Of a DNA stretch of 64,000 bases, positions 35,698 to 44,162 are shown piece after piece; position 1 is the stretch's first letter, and each line of letters opens with the position of its first letter. The translations under genes and the position numbers were made by a program. This DNA is from V1-33 sp964523105 (GTDB lineage: Bacteria; Verrucomicrobiota; Verrucomicrobiia; Verrucomicrobiales; V1-33): NCBI GenBank assembly GCA_964523105.1, contig CAZFZN010000001.1, positions 337,906 to 401,905 on the forward strand, written 5' to 3'. The notes beneath the pieces are model-generated. The model did not search any database. It saw nothing but the letters and a program-made list of their open reading frames with translations, and was not told where the DNA came from.

Positions 35698-38600
35698 TCA
35701 TCCTGCGGCCAGCGCCGGGGCTTCGGCGGAAGGTGCCGTTGATTTCGCCTTCCGCCACGTGCGCAGTCGTTCGAGGTAAACGTAAATCACCGGCGTGATG
35801 TAAAGCGTGAGCAACTGCGAGAGCATCAGTCCGCCGATAATGGCGATGCCGAGCGGCCGGCGGGCGTCGCTGCCGCCGAAGCCGATCGCGATGGGCAGCG
35901 TGCCCATCATGGCGGCGAAAGTCGTCATCATGATCGGCCGGAAACGCACGATGCAGGCCTGGAAAATGGCTTCGCCCGGGGGCTTGCCTTCCTGACGCTG
36001 CGCTTCGAGCGCGAAATCGATCATCATGATGGCATTCTTCTTCACAATGCCGATGAGCAGCAGAATGCCGACGAATCCATAGACATTCACCTCGTATCCG
36101 AAGACCCACAGCGCCAGCAGCGCCCCGCAGCCCGCGGACGGCAGACCTGACAAAATCGTCAGCGGATGGATGAAGCTCTCGTAGAGAATGCCGAGCACGA
36201 GGTAAATGACGAGCACCGCCATGAGCAGGAGCAGTCCCAGTCCTGTCAGGCTGCTCTGAAAGGCCTGCGCTGTGCCTTGAAAAGCGGTCGTGATGGACTC
36301 CGGCAGAATGGGCTTCACCGCCTCTTCAATGCGGGGAATGGCTTCGCTGAGGGAGATGCCTGGCGTAAGATCGAAGGAAAGCATGACGGCCGGCAGCTGG
36401 CCGAGGTGCTGCACGGTGAGCGGACCGGCATGCATCTCCGGCTTCGTCACCGCCGCCAGCGGCACGAGATTGCCGGTGCCGGAGCGCACGTAGAGCGTAT
36501 TGAGGTCCACCGCCCCGCGCTGATACTCCGGCAGCAGTTCCACCACTACCTGATACTGATTGATGGGGGTGTAGATCGTGGAGACCTGACGGGAGCTGTA
36601 GGCATTGGACAGGGCGGTTTCGATCTGCGCCGCGGTGACGTGCAGTGAGGCCGCCTTGTCCCGGTCGATCGTCACGAGCACCTGCGGACTCGTCACCTGC
36701 AAGTCACTGGTGACGTCCCGGAGGCCGGGCACTTCCCGCAGTTTCGCCTCGGCGCGCGGCGCCGCGGAGTAGAGTTCCGAAAGGTCCGGACCGAACAGCG
36801 TGAACTGATACTGACTCTTTGTCAGGGTCCCGCCGAGACGGATCAGCGGCAGCACCTGCGGAAAGACGCGCAGGCCCGGCACTTTGCTCAGTTCCGGGCG
36901 CAGTTCCGCGATGATCTCATCGATGGGGGGACGTTCGCCGCGCGGCACCAGATTGACAAACATGCGTCCGGTGTTGCCGGTCGCATTCGGTCCGCCCACT
37001 CCCACGCTCGACATGTAGCCGCGGATGTAGGGCTTGTCCTTCAGCACCTCCGCCGCCTGCTGCTGCAGCTCGGCCATTTTCTCGAATGAAATCCCCTGCG
37101 CGGCTTCGGTCATGATAAAGATCTGACCGTTGTCCTCATTGGGAATGAAGCCCTTCGGCATGGTCATGAAGAGCCATGCCGTCCCCGCCACACTGCCGGC
37201 GGCGATCAGCAGAATCATCACGCCGTGGCGCATGGCGGTGCGCAGCGTCCGTTCGTAAAGGTTTCTCATCCCCTCGAAAAACCTTTCCGTGAGTCGAAAC
37301 AGTCCGCCGTGCTGCTCTCCGTGGTGCGCCCGGAGGAAGCGCGAGCACATCATGGGCGTCAGGGAGAGCGAAACAAAGCCCGACACCAGAATCGCCACAC
37401 TGATGACCACCGCGAACTCCTGGAGCAGCCGTCCGAGAATCCCGCCCATGAACAGTACGGGCACGAACACCGCCACGAGGGACAGCGTCATGCTCAGAAT
37501 GGTGAAGCCAATCTCCCGCGCTCCGCGCAGCGCCGCATCCATCGGCTTCTCGCCATTCTCGATGTGCCTCACGATGTTCTCCAGCACCACGATGGCATCA
37601 TCCACCACGAATCCGACGGCGAGTGTCAGGGCCAGCAGGGAAAAGATGTCCACGGTATAGCCCAGCAGATACATGACCATGAACGTGCCCAGCACCGACA
37701 GGGGCATGGCCAGCGAAGGGATCAGCGTGGCCCTCACATTCCGCAGAAAGAGGAAGATCACGAGCACCACGAGCACGATGCTCAGCACCAGTGTGAACTC
37801 CACTTCGTGCACGGACTCGCGAATGGTCAGCGATTTGTCCGAGAGCACCTCCACTTTCAGCGCGGGCGGCAGTTGTGCGCCGATGCGCGGCAACTGTTCC
37901 CGGATGCGGTCCACGATGGCCACGGTATTGGAGCCCGGCTGCTTCTGGATGGCGAGGACGATGCCCCGCGTGGTGCGAAACCAGCTCGCGATGCGGGTGT
38001 TTTCCACGCTGTCGATCACATTTCCCAGTTCACCGAGGCGCACCGGCGCGCCATTCCGGTAGGCCACCACGAGTTTGCGGAATCCCTCCGCGTCCTCCAG
38101 CTGCCCCGAGGCCTCCACGGTGGTCGCCTCATTGGCGCCGTGCAGCGTGCCCGTGGGCAGGTTCACATTTCCCTTCTCGATCGCCTCCACCACTTCGTCG
38201 AGTCCCAGCTTCCGGCTCGCCAGAGCACGCGGGTCGAGCTGGGCGCGCACCGCATATTTCTGCGGCCCGAAGATGTTCACCTGCGCCACGCCGGGAACGG
38301 TGCTGAGCCGCTGCGCGATGAAGGTGTCCGCATATTCGTTGACCTCGCTGAGCTTCATGGTGTCGCTCGTCACCGCGAGATAAAGAATGGGCGAGTCCGC
38401 GGGATTCACCTTCCGGTAGGTGGGCGGATTCGGCATATCGCGCGGCAGCAGCTTTTGAGCAGCCGTGATGGCCGACTGCACGTCGAGGGCCGCGGCGTCG
38501 AGATTCCGGTCGAGCACGAACTGAATGGTGATGTTCGTAATGCCGAGCGCGGAGGACGACGTCATGCTGTCGATGCCCTCGATGGTGGTGAACTGGCGCT

Positions 38601-38802
38601 CCAGCACGGTGGCCACACTGCTGGCCATGGTTTCCGGACTGGCCCCCGGCAGGCTGGCGGTGACCTGGAGCGTGGGAAAGTCCACGTTGGGGAGATCACT
38701 CACCGGCAGTTTGGTAAAGGCGAAGATGCCGAAGCCGGTGATGGCCAGCATCAACAGCGTGGTCATCACCGGACGGCGAATGAAAATATCGGTGAGGCTC
38801 AT
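35698..38802 (-). CDS. RND efflux pump, HAE1-type permease (first system)
   Basis: This 1034-residue inner-membrane proton-driven exporter has twelve helices and two large periplasmic loops. Helix 4 has the proton-relay aspartates in GFVVDDAIVVLENIVRH, and the N-terminal DIFIRRPVMTTLLMLA is typical of MdtB/C-like drug exporters. The start overlaps the adaptor stop by ATGA. It is the last gene of tetR-OMF-MFP-RND, which makes a complete tripartite pump. Substrates are probably hydrophobic drugs, bile salts or detergents, but cannot be predicted from sequence. Confidence 0.95.
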   Translation of the reverse strand: MSLTDIFIRRPVMTTLLMLAITGFGIFAFTKLPVSDLPNVDFPTLQVTASLPGASPETMASSVATVLERQFTTIEGIDSMTSSSALGITNITIQFVLDRNLDAAALDVQSAITAAQKLLPRDMPNPPTYRKVNPADSPILYLAVTSDTMKLSEVNEYADTFIAQRLSTVPGVAQVNIFGPQKYAVRAQLDPRALASRKLGLDEVVEAIEKGNVNLPTGTLHGANEATTVEASGQLEDAEGFRKLVVAYRNGAPVRLGELGNVIDSVENTRIASWFRTTRGIVLAIQKQPGSNTVAIVDRIREQLPRIGAQLPPALKVEVLSDKSLTIRESVHEVEFTLVLSIVLVVLVIFLFLRNVRATLIPSLAMPLSVLGTFMVMYLLGYTVDIFSLLALTLAVGFVVDDAIVVLENIVRHIENGEKPMDAALRGAREIGFTILSMTLSLVAVFVPVLFMGGILGRLLQEFAVVISVAILVSGFVSLSLTPMMCSRFLRAHHGEQHGGLFRLTERFFEGMRNLYERTLRTAMRHGVMILLIAAGSVAGTAWLFMTMPKGFIPNEDNGQIFIMTEAAQGISFEKMAELQQQAAEVLKDKPYIRGYMSSVGVGGPNATGNTGRMFVNLVPRGERPPIDEIIAELRPELSKVPGLRVFPQVLPLIRLGGTLTKSQYQFTLFGPDLSELYSAAPRAEAKLREVPGLRDVTSDLQVTSPQVLVTIDRDKAASLHVTAAQIETALSNAYSSRQVSTIYTPINQYQVVVELLPEYQRGAVDLNTLYVRSGTGNLVPLAAVTKPEMHAGPLTVQHLGQLPAVMLSFDLTPGISLSEAIPRIEEAVKPILPESITTAFQGTAQAFQSSLTGLGLLLLMAVLVIYLVLGILYESFIHPLTILSGLPSAGCGALLALWVFGYEVNVYGFVGILLLIGIVKKNAIMMIDFALEAQRQEGKPPGEAIFQACIVRFRPIMMTTFAAMMGTLPIAIGFGGSDARRPLGIAIIGGLMLSQLLTLYITPVIYVYLERLRTWRKAKSTAPSAEAPALAAG

Positions 38803-39983
38803 CGGCCCGCGGGGGTTGAGGCTGGCTGACCTGCATTCGCCGGCTTCGCCGCAGGGGCGGCGGGAACCGCAGGGGCGACGGGAACGATCTTCCCTCCTGG
38901 CAGGACGCGCGACTGACCACCGGCAATGATGCGCTCGCCGGAGCGCACGCCCTCCGTTAGAATCGTCTCCGGTCCGGCGGTGCGCAGGATGGTGACAGCG
39001 CGGATCTCCGCCGTGTTGTCCTCTTTCACCACATAGACGCGCGGCCCGTGCTGCCCCATCGTCACGGCGGAGGCGGGCACCACGAGCACTCCCTTGTCAG
39101 TGGACAGCCGCAGTGAGACGTCAACAAACGCTCCCGGCCACAGGGCGTGGTCCTTGTTATCGAATGTGGCTTTGAGGGCGATGGTGCCGGTGGCGGAATC
39201 CACCGTGTTGGCGATGAAAGTGAGTTTTCCTTCGCCCAGCACGCGCCCCTCCTGCGGGTGACGGGCGGTGACCACGATGGGCTCCGCTCCCTCCTTCATC
39301 CCGGCGCGGATCGCATCGAGGTGCTGTTCAGGCAGGGCGAAACTCACATAAATCGGGGCCAGCTGCACGACGGTGGTGAGCGGCTCCTCGTCGGTGACGC
39401 GAATGAGATTTCCCTCCCGCACGCGAATGGCCCCGGTGCGCCCGGCGATGGGGGATTCGATCGTGGTGTAACCCACCTGAGTCTCCGCGATGAGCACGAG
39501 GGCTTCATCCGCTTTCACGGTGGCGGCGGTCGAGGCGGCTTCCGCGCGGGCGCGTTCCAGTTCCTCCTTCACGCCCGCGCCTTTGCGGTCCAGTTCCTCC
39601 TGACGCTTGAGATTGAGGTCCGCGTTGGCGGCAAGCGCGCGGTCCCGTTCCAGATTGGCCTTCGCCTGCGCCAGCTGGGTGTCGTACAGCCGGGGCTGAA
39701 TGGTGAAGAGCAGTTGTTTGGCCTCCACGTCCTGACCTTCCTTGAAATGGACTCCGATGAGTTCGCCGCCAACCTGGGCTTTCATCGCCACGCTCGCGAT
39801 GGGCTCGACATTTCCGAAGGTTCGAATCTCCAGCGGCATGTCCTTCGTCTCCACGGTGCTCAGCGTCACCGGCGCCGGCGGCATCGCGCCGCCTTTGCCT
39901 GCGGCCGCGGGACTGTTCCTGTCAGTGCAGCCGAAGGCCAGCAGTGCGGCCAGTGCAGGAAGCGGATATTTCAGGGCATTCAT
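38799..39983 (-). CDS. RND periplasmic adaptor (membrane fusion protein), lipoprotein (first system)
   Basis: This 394-residue adaptor links the permease to the outer-membrane channel. A lipoprotein signal (LAALLAFGC) anchors it. The lipoyl, alpha-hairpin and beta-barrel regions follow: GELIGVHFKEGQDVEAKQLL, a hairpin of about 60 residues, then GYTTIESPIAGRTGAIRV. The tail is rich in proline and alanine. It overlaps the permease start by ATGA and lies 21 bp after the outer-membrane gene. Part of the TetR-controlled operon. Confidence 0.94.
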   Translation of the reverse strand: MNALKYPLPALAALLAFGCTDRNSPAAAGKGGAMPPAPVTLSTVETKDMPLEIRTFGNVEPIASVAMKAQVGGELIGVHFKEGQDVEAKQLLFTIQPRLYDTQLAQAKANLERDRALAANADLNLKRQEELDRKGAGVKEELERARAEAASTAATVKADEALVLIAETQVGYTTIESPIAGRTGAIRVREGNLIRVTDEEPLTTVVQLAPIYVSFALPEQHLDAIRAGMKEGAEPIVVTARHPQEGRVLGEGKLTFIANTVDSATGTIALKATFDNKDHALWPGAFVDVSLRLSTDKGVLVVPASAVTMGQHGPRVYVVKEDNTAEIRAVTILRTAGPETILTEGVRSGERIIAGGQSRVLPGGKIVPVAPAVPAAPAAKPANAGQPASTPAGR

Positions 39984-40004
39984 GGGAAACGTGTTGAAGC
40001 GGGG

Positions 40005-41417
40005 TTACCAGCCGCCGCCGAGGGCTTTGATGAGCTGCACGGTGGTGAGAAAGCGCAGACCGGTCACCTGCTGCGCCTTGCGGCTGGATTCGAGTCGCGT
40101 GCGCTCGGCATCGACGACATCGAGAAAGAGTTCGGCGCCGGCGTTGAACCGGTCCGCGGAAAGTTTGGCGGCGCGTTCGGCCGCAGCCACCGCCCGCTGC
40201 TGCGCCACGGCCTGTTCCGACAGCTTGCGCAACCCGCCAAGACTGTTCTCCACCTCCTGGAAAGCCGTGAGCACGGTGCTCTGATAATTGGCGATGGTCT
40301 CCTCATACTGCAGTCGCTGGCGCTCGTAGCTGGCACGCAGAGCCGGCTGCTCCAACAGCGGAAAATTCACCGCCGGGCCCAGAGCCCATGCCTTGCTGCC
40401 TTTGGTGAACAAATCCCCCGTCTCCGAGGATTCCAGCGCCAGTCTGCCCAGCAGGCGCACGGACGGATAGAAGGCGGCCTTCGCCACGCCAATGCGGGCA
40501 TTGGCCGCCGCCATGCGCCGCTCCGCCTCCGCGATGTCAGGGCGCCGCTGCAGCAAATCCGCCGGTACACCGGCCGGCACCGCCGGCGGCGCGCCGCTCA
40601 GGGGCCTGACAGTCAGGCTGAAGGTGGACGCGGGCCGGCCCGCGAGCACGGCGATGGCATTCACCAGTTCCAGACGTCTCCGCTCGAGCGCGGCCAGCTC
40701 ACTCTCCGCATCGGCCACTTCAGTTTCGGTGCGGGCCTGGTCCAGTTCACTGACCGCCCCGCCCTTGAAGCGGTCGGTGATCAGCTGCAGCGCCCGGCGG
40801 CGCAGTTCCACCGTGGCCCTGAACAAATCGATCTCCGCCTGCACCGACCGCAGCGCGAAGTAATTCTGCGCCAGATCCGCCTGCAGCGTGAGGCGCGCCG
40901 TTTCCGCGAGGGCGGCTTCGGATGCTGCATCCGCGTCCGCCGCTTCGATGCTGCGCCGCACCCGCCCCCAGAAGTCCAGTTCATAACTGGCGTCGAGCGG
41001 GAGACGAAAGGTATTGCGCGTGCCGCCGAAATTGAAGTCCTCGAAATTGGATCGCCGGAGATTCGAGGAATCCCCGCGCCGTTCGGCGGAGGGAATGAAG
41101 GCGGCTTCCGGCAGCAAATCGTTGCGCATGCCCCGCGCCACCAGCCGCGCCTGCTCCACGCGCAGCAGCGCCGCACGCAGGTTCGGACTCTCCGCCGCCG
41201 CCTGACTTTGCAGACGGTTCAGCATGGAGTCGCCGAACACCGTCCACCATGAGCCGCGCGGCAGGTGGTCCGCCGGACGGGCGATTTTCCATGTGCTGCT
41301 TTCCTTGAACTGCCCGGGCGTTTCCACATCCGGACGCCGGTAGTCCGGGCCCAGCGGAGCGCAGCCGGTCAGCAGAGCCGCGAGCGCCGCAGCCGCAGCG
41401 AACCGCCGGCCGCTCAT
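40005..41417 (-). CDS. Outer-membrane efflux lipoprotein, NodT type (first system)
   Basis: This 470-residue TolC-like channel has a lipoprotein signal (AALAALLTGC) and the two outer-membrane-efflux repeats of the NodT family (GPDYRRPDVETPGQF at the N-terminus). The trimeric beta-barrel with a long periplasmic alpha-barrel would connect to the adaptor. The ATG overlaps the TetR stop by ATGA, so the regulator and the channel are translated in series. The order OMF-MFP-RND, with the channel first, is unusual compared with acrAB but not rare in this family. Confidence 0.94.
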   Translation of the reverse strand: MSGRRFAAAAALAALLTGCAPLGPDYRRPDVETPGQFKESSTWKIARPADHLPRGSWWTVFGDSMLNRLQSQAAAESPNLRAALLRVEQARLVARGMRNDLLPEAAFIPSAERRGDSSNLRRSNFEDFNFGGTRNTFRLPLDASYELDFWGRVRRSIEAADADAASEAALAETARLTLQADLAQNYFALRSVQAEIDLFRATVELRRRALQLITDRFKGGAVSELDQARTETEVADAESELAALERRRLELVNAIAVLAGRPASTFSLTVRPLSGAPPAVPAGVPADLLQRRPDIAEAERRMAAANARIGVAKAAFYPSVRLLGRLALESSETGDLFTKGSKAWALGPAVNFPLLEQPALRASYERQRLQYEETIANYQSTVLTAFQEVENSLGGLRKLSEQAVAQQRAVAAAERAAKLSADRFNAGAELFLDVVDAERTRLESSRKAQQVTGLRFLTTVQLIKALGGGW

Positions 41418-42037
41418 GACGCCGCCCCCTTGAGGAAAAAGTTAGTCACGAACGGCGCATGCTGCGTCAGACGGCCTTCCGCGCCGCCGCGCAGCCAGTC
41501 GCGCGTGAATTGAAACACCAGTCCGCGCAGGGCCGTCGCCAGCAGCTTCGGCCTCCCCTTCCCCAGTTCCCCGCGCCGCTGGGCCTCCGCCATCCAGCGC
41601 GCCATCTGCTCCGCCCCCGCTTCGATCTCACGGAACCGCATTTCTGCATGCACCGTGCCCCGGGAAAACTCGACGCGCTCCCTCACAAAAATCTCGAAGA
41701 ACGCCTGATGCTCCTGAAAGTGACGGAACATGGCCAGCACCACGGCGGACAGCGCGGCGGCGAATCCGCGCGACCTTGAGGTTTCCGCCGCGACCGCGGC
41801 ATTGAGTTCGCGAATCTTGCTCCCCAGCAGTTCCTGGAAGAGCGCTTCCTTGTTCGGGAAATACAGATACACCGTGCCCGCCGCCAGCCCCGCCTCCCGG
41901 GCGATGCCGTCCATCGAGGCCTCAGCAAACCCGCGCCCGATGACCACGCGCTCCGCCGCTGTCAGGATCGCGCTCCGGCGCTCCTGCTTCTCGCGGTCGC
42001 GGCGCAGGGCCGACGCTGGAACTGAATGCAGGTTCAT
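41414..42037 (-). CDS. TetR family repressor of the first efflux operon
   Basis: This 207-residue regulator has an N-terminal helix-turn-helix (ERVVIGRGFAEASMDGIARE, GLAAGTVYLYFPNKEALFQE) and a ligand-binding helical C-terminus. The gene is the first of the operon and overlaps the channel gene. A palindrome lies 5 bp in front of its start codon (42042-42055), which indicates autoregulation and control of the whole pump. Binding of a pump substrate is expected to release it; that ligand is unknown. Confidence 0.94.
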   Translation of the reverse strand: MNLHSVPASALRRDREKQERRSAILTAAERVVIGRGFAEASMDGIAREAGLAAGTVYLYFPNKEALFQELLGSKIRELNAAVAAETSRSRGFAAALSAVVLAMFRHFQEHQAFFEIFVRERVEFSRGTVHAEMRFREIEAGAEQMARWMAEAQRRGELGKGRPKLLATALRGLVFQFTRDWLRGGAEGRLTQHAPFVTNFFLKGAAS

Positions 42038-42041
42038 TTTG

Positions 42042-42055
42042 TGAACTTACGTTCA
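42042..42055. promoter_or_regulatory. Probable TetR operator
   Basis: The palindrome TGAACTTACGTTCA (5-bp arms TGAAC/GTTCA with a 4-bp spacer) sits immediately in front of the tetR start codon. A further GTTCA at 42032-42036 overlaps the start codon. This is the usual size and place for a TetR-type operator in RND operons. It overlaps where RNA polymerase or the ribosome would act. Confidence 0.65.
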
Positions 42056-42192
42056 TTCGGCGGCACACGATGCAAGGCGATTCTGGCAAACTTTGCGTAA
42101 TCGGCCTGCCCGCCGCCACAGGCACGGCTGCGCCGCGGCGGTGCGGATAACTTCCGCCTGGAATCCCCGCCGGTAAGCGCAATCGGCATGGC

Positions 42193-43713
42193 ATGCATCC
42201 GCTGTCGTTCCTTCTCCCCGCAGCTCTTCTCACCTCCGCCGCGCCCGCAGCGGACGGCGAGTGGAACCGTTTTCGCGGCCCGAACGGCTCAGGCGTCGCC
42301 GCGGCGGCGAAACCGCCGCTGCAGCCGGGACCTGAAAACCTCGCATGGAAGACCTCCGTGCCTCGCGGACTGTCTTCGCCCGTGCTCGCGGGCGGGAGGA
42401 TTTTCCTGACCGGATTCGAAAACGGCCGGCTGCTGACCATCGCGTGCAACGCGGCGGACGGAAAGGAACGCTGGCGCGCCGCAGCGCCGGAAGTGCCGCT
42501 GGAGAAATGCCATGAGATGAACGGCCCGGCGACGCCCACTCCCTGTGCCGACGCTGAGCGCGTCGTGGTGTACTTCGGCTCCTTCGGGCTGCTGTGTTAT
42601 GATCACTCCGGGCGCGAACTCTGGCGTAAGCCTCTGCCGGTGTCGCAGAGTCTGTATGGGGCGGCCTCCTCGCCCATTCTCCACGGCGCCAACGTGATCA
42701 TCACACTCGACAACGACGCGAATCTGCCCGGCAGCACGCTCAGCCAGTCACGCCTCGTCGGAGTGCAGGCGGCGACCGGCGCGGTCGTTTGGGAAGCCGC
42801 CCGTCCGCTGGTGCGCAGCGGCTGGTCCACCCCGGCGGTGTGGAAACGCGGAGGGGATGCGGATGAACTGGTCGTGCTGGGCAGTGGCCGCGTCACCGGT
42901 TATGATCCGCTCAGCGGCCTGGAGAAATGGACCGTCGGCGGCTTCGCCCGCGAAACCATCGCCGTGCCGGTTTTCGGAAATGACCGCGCTTTTGTCGCCT
43001 CCGCCATGGGCGGACTCGCCGACGAAAAGCCCGATCCCGCGCCCCTGTGGCAGGCGATGCTGCATTTCGATGCGGATGCCGACGGCAGGATCGCGCGCCA
43101 GGAAGCCACAGGGCACTTCACCTTTCCGCTCCGGCCCGAGGTGCCGCCCGGCCACCCGGGATTCGGCATTCCGCTTCCGGCCGATGCGGAGAGGAAAAAG
43201 CAGCGCCAGGAGGCCATCTTCGACTCCATGGACCAGGACCGCGACGGTTTTTGGACGCGCGACGAATTTACGGCGAACCTCGGGCCGAGCCCGTTCCGGC
43301 CGCGACTCGTCGCCATCCGTCCCGGCGCCGGGGGCGCCGGTGACGAATCCCGCATCGACTGGGAATTGAACCGCAGCGTCCCCGAGATTCCCTCACCGGT
43401 CTTCCACAATGGCCGGCTCTATCTGTTGAGGAACGGGGGAATTCTGAGCGCCGTCAACGCCACGGACGGCCGCATTCTCTATAGTCAACGACTCGGCGCC
43501 GACGGCCAGTACAGCGCTTCTCCAGTCATCGCCGGCGATCATCTCTACGCTGTCTCCAATCGCGGGATCCTCACCGTCGTCAGGACCGGTGATGCCTTCC
43601 ACCGCGAGCATCAGTCCGGACTCGGGGAATCGTGCACCGTCACCCCTGCTCTGGATGCTGAGACCCTCTATATCAGGACCGACCGGCATCTCCTCGCGTT
43701 TCGCCGCCGCTGA
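42193..43713 (+). CDS. PQQ-like beta-propeller protein with inserted EF-hands, exported
   Basis: This 506-residue exported protein has a short signal peptide (MHPLSFLLPAALLTSAAPAA) and PQQ-repeat propeller blades (WNRFRGPNGSGVAAAAKPPL; LVGVQAATGAVVWEA; VTGYDPLSGLEKWTVG; LSAVNATDGRILYSQRLGA). Between blades, about residues 288-360, are two EF-hand-like loops: HFDADADGRIARQE and FDSMDQDRDGFWTRDEF. Relatives are called PQQ-binding or Ig-like proteins and are abundant in the PVC group. Calcium binding is likely; enzymatic activity is not shown. It is divergent from tetR across 155 bp. Confidence 0.88.
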   Translation: MHPLSFLLPAALLTSAAPAADGEWNRFRGPNGSGVAAAAKPPLQPGPENLAWKTSVPRGLSSPVLAGGRIFLTGFENGRLLTIACNAADGKERWRAAAPEVPLEKCHEMNGPATPTPCADAERVVVYFGSFGLLCYDHSGRELWRKPLPVSQSLYGAASSPILHGANVIITLDNDANLPGSTLSQSRLVGVQAATGAVVWEAARPLVRSGWSTPAVWKRGGDADELVVLGSGRVTGYDPLSGLEKWTVGGFARETIAVPVFGNDRAFVASAMGGLADEKPDPAPLWQAMLHFDADADGRIARQEATGHFTFPLRPEVPPGHPGFGIPLPADAERKKQRQEAIFDSMDQDRDGFWTRDEFTANLGPSPFRPRLVAIRPGAGGAGDESRIDWELNRSVPEIPSPVFHNGRLYLLRNGGILSAVNATDGRILYSQRLGADGQYSASPVIAGDHLYAVSNRGILTVVRTGDAFHREHQSGLGESCTVTPALDAETLYIRTDRHLLAFRRR

Positions 43714-43740
43714 CAGCGGGCGCGGTTTCACAAACGGTAT

Positions 43741-44094
43741 TCAACGGCCGCTCAGCTTCTTCATCTGCCGGGTGAGGCGCTGCAGGAGATTGTTGCAAAC
43801 ATTGTCGCAAAGTTCGGTAATGCCAGGATCCGCGATGAAGCAGATGGCGGTCAGCCCTTCGCGCCGGCGGCCCACCATGCCGGCATCGACCAGCGACTGC
43901 ACGTGACGGGACACATTGGCCTGCGTCAGTCCGGTGGCCCGCACCAGGTCCGAGATGTTCAATTCCCCCGCCTCCTCGAGCGCCCGCAGGATTTTCAGCC
44001 GGCTCGGTTCAGCAAGGGTGCGAAACCACGACGCAATCAGAGACAGCGCTTCATCGGACACCGGGGGAAGGGGTTTCTTTCGTGCAGCAGGCAT
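43741..44094 (-). CDS. ArsR/SmtB family repressor
   Basis: This 117-residue winged-helix repressor has an ArsR helix-turn-helix at residues 45-70 (LNISDLVRATGLTQANVSRH). Three cysteines sit in the C-terminal half, C85, C96 and C100, which could bind metal or sense reactive sulfur. They do not match the CxCxxC site of ArsR. The gene is divergent from the second RND operon, and its own promoter overlaps a palindrome (44121-44149), so it probably represses itself and the pump. The rhodanese downstream makes a sulfur-linked signal plausible. Confidence 0.88.
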   Translation of the reverse strand: MPAARKKPLPPVSDEALSLIASWFRTLAEPSRLKILRALEEAGELNISDLVRATGLTQANVSRHVQSLVDAGMVGRRREGLTAICFIADPGITELCDNVCNNLLQRLTRQMKKLSGR

Positions 44095-44120
44095 GTTGAT
44101 AAAAACGTTTGCAGTGCGCT

Positions 44121-44149
44121 TATATATACGTATTGACTCATATAGTCAA
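44121..44149 (-). promoter_or_regulatory. arsR promoter with overlapping operator palindrome
   Basis: On the minus strand a -35 TTGACT (44149-44144) and a -10 TATATA (44126-44121) are spaced by exactly 17 bases in front of arsR. The palindrome TTGACTCATATAGTCAA (44133-44149) covers the -35 box. Binding there would block arsR and, 14 bp on, the start region of the divergent efflux operon. Confidence 0.7.
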
Positions 44150-44162
44150 CTGCCAAAAGCCC

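Noticed and set aside
38825..38905. Proline/alanine-rich repeat-like text in the adaptor tail
   Set aside because: It codes for the low-complexity C-terminus of the adaptor and is not a separate repeat element.
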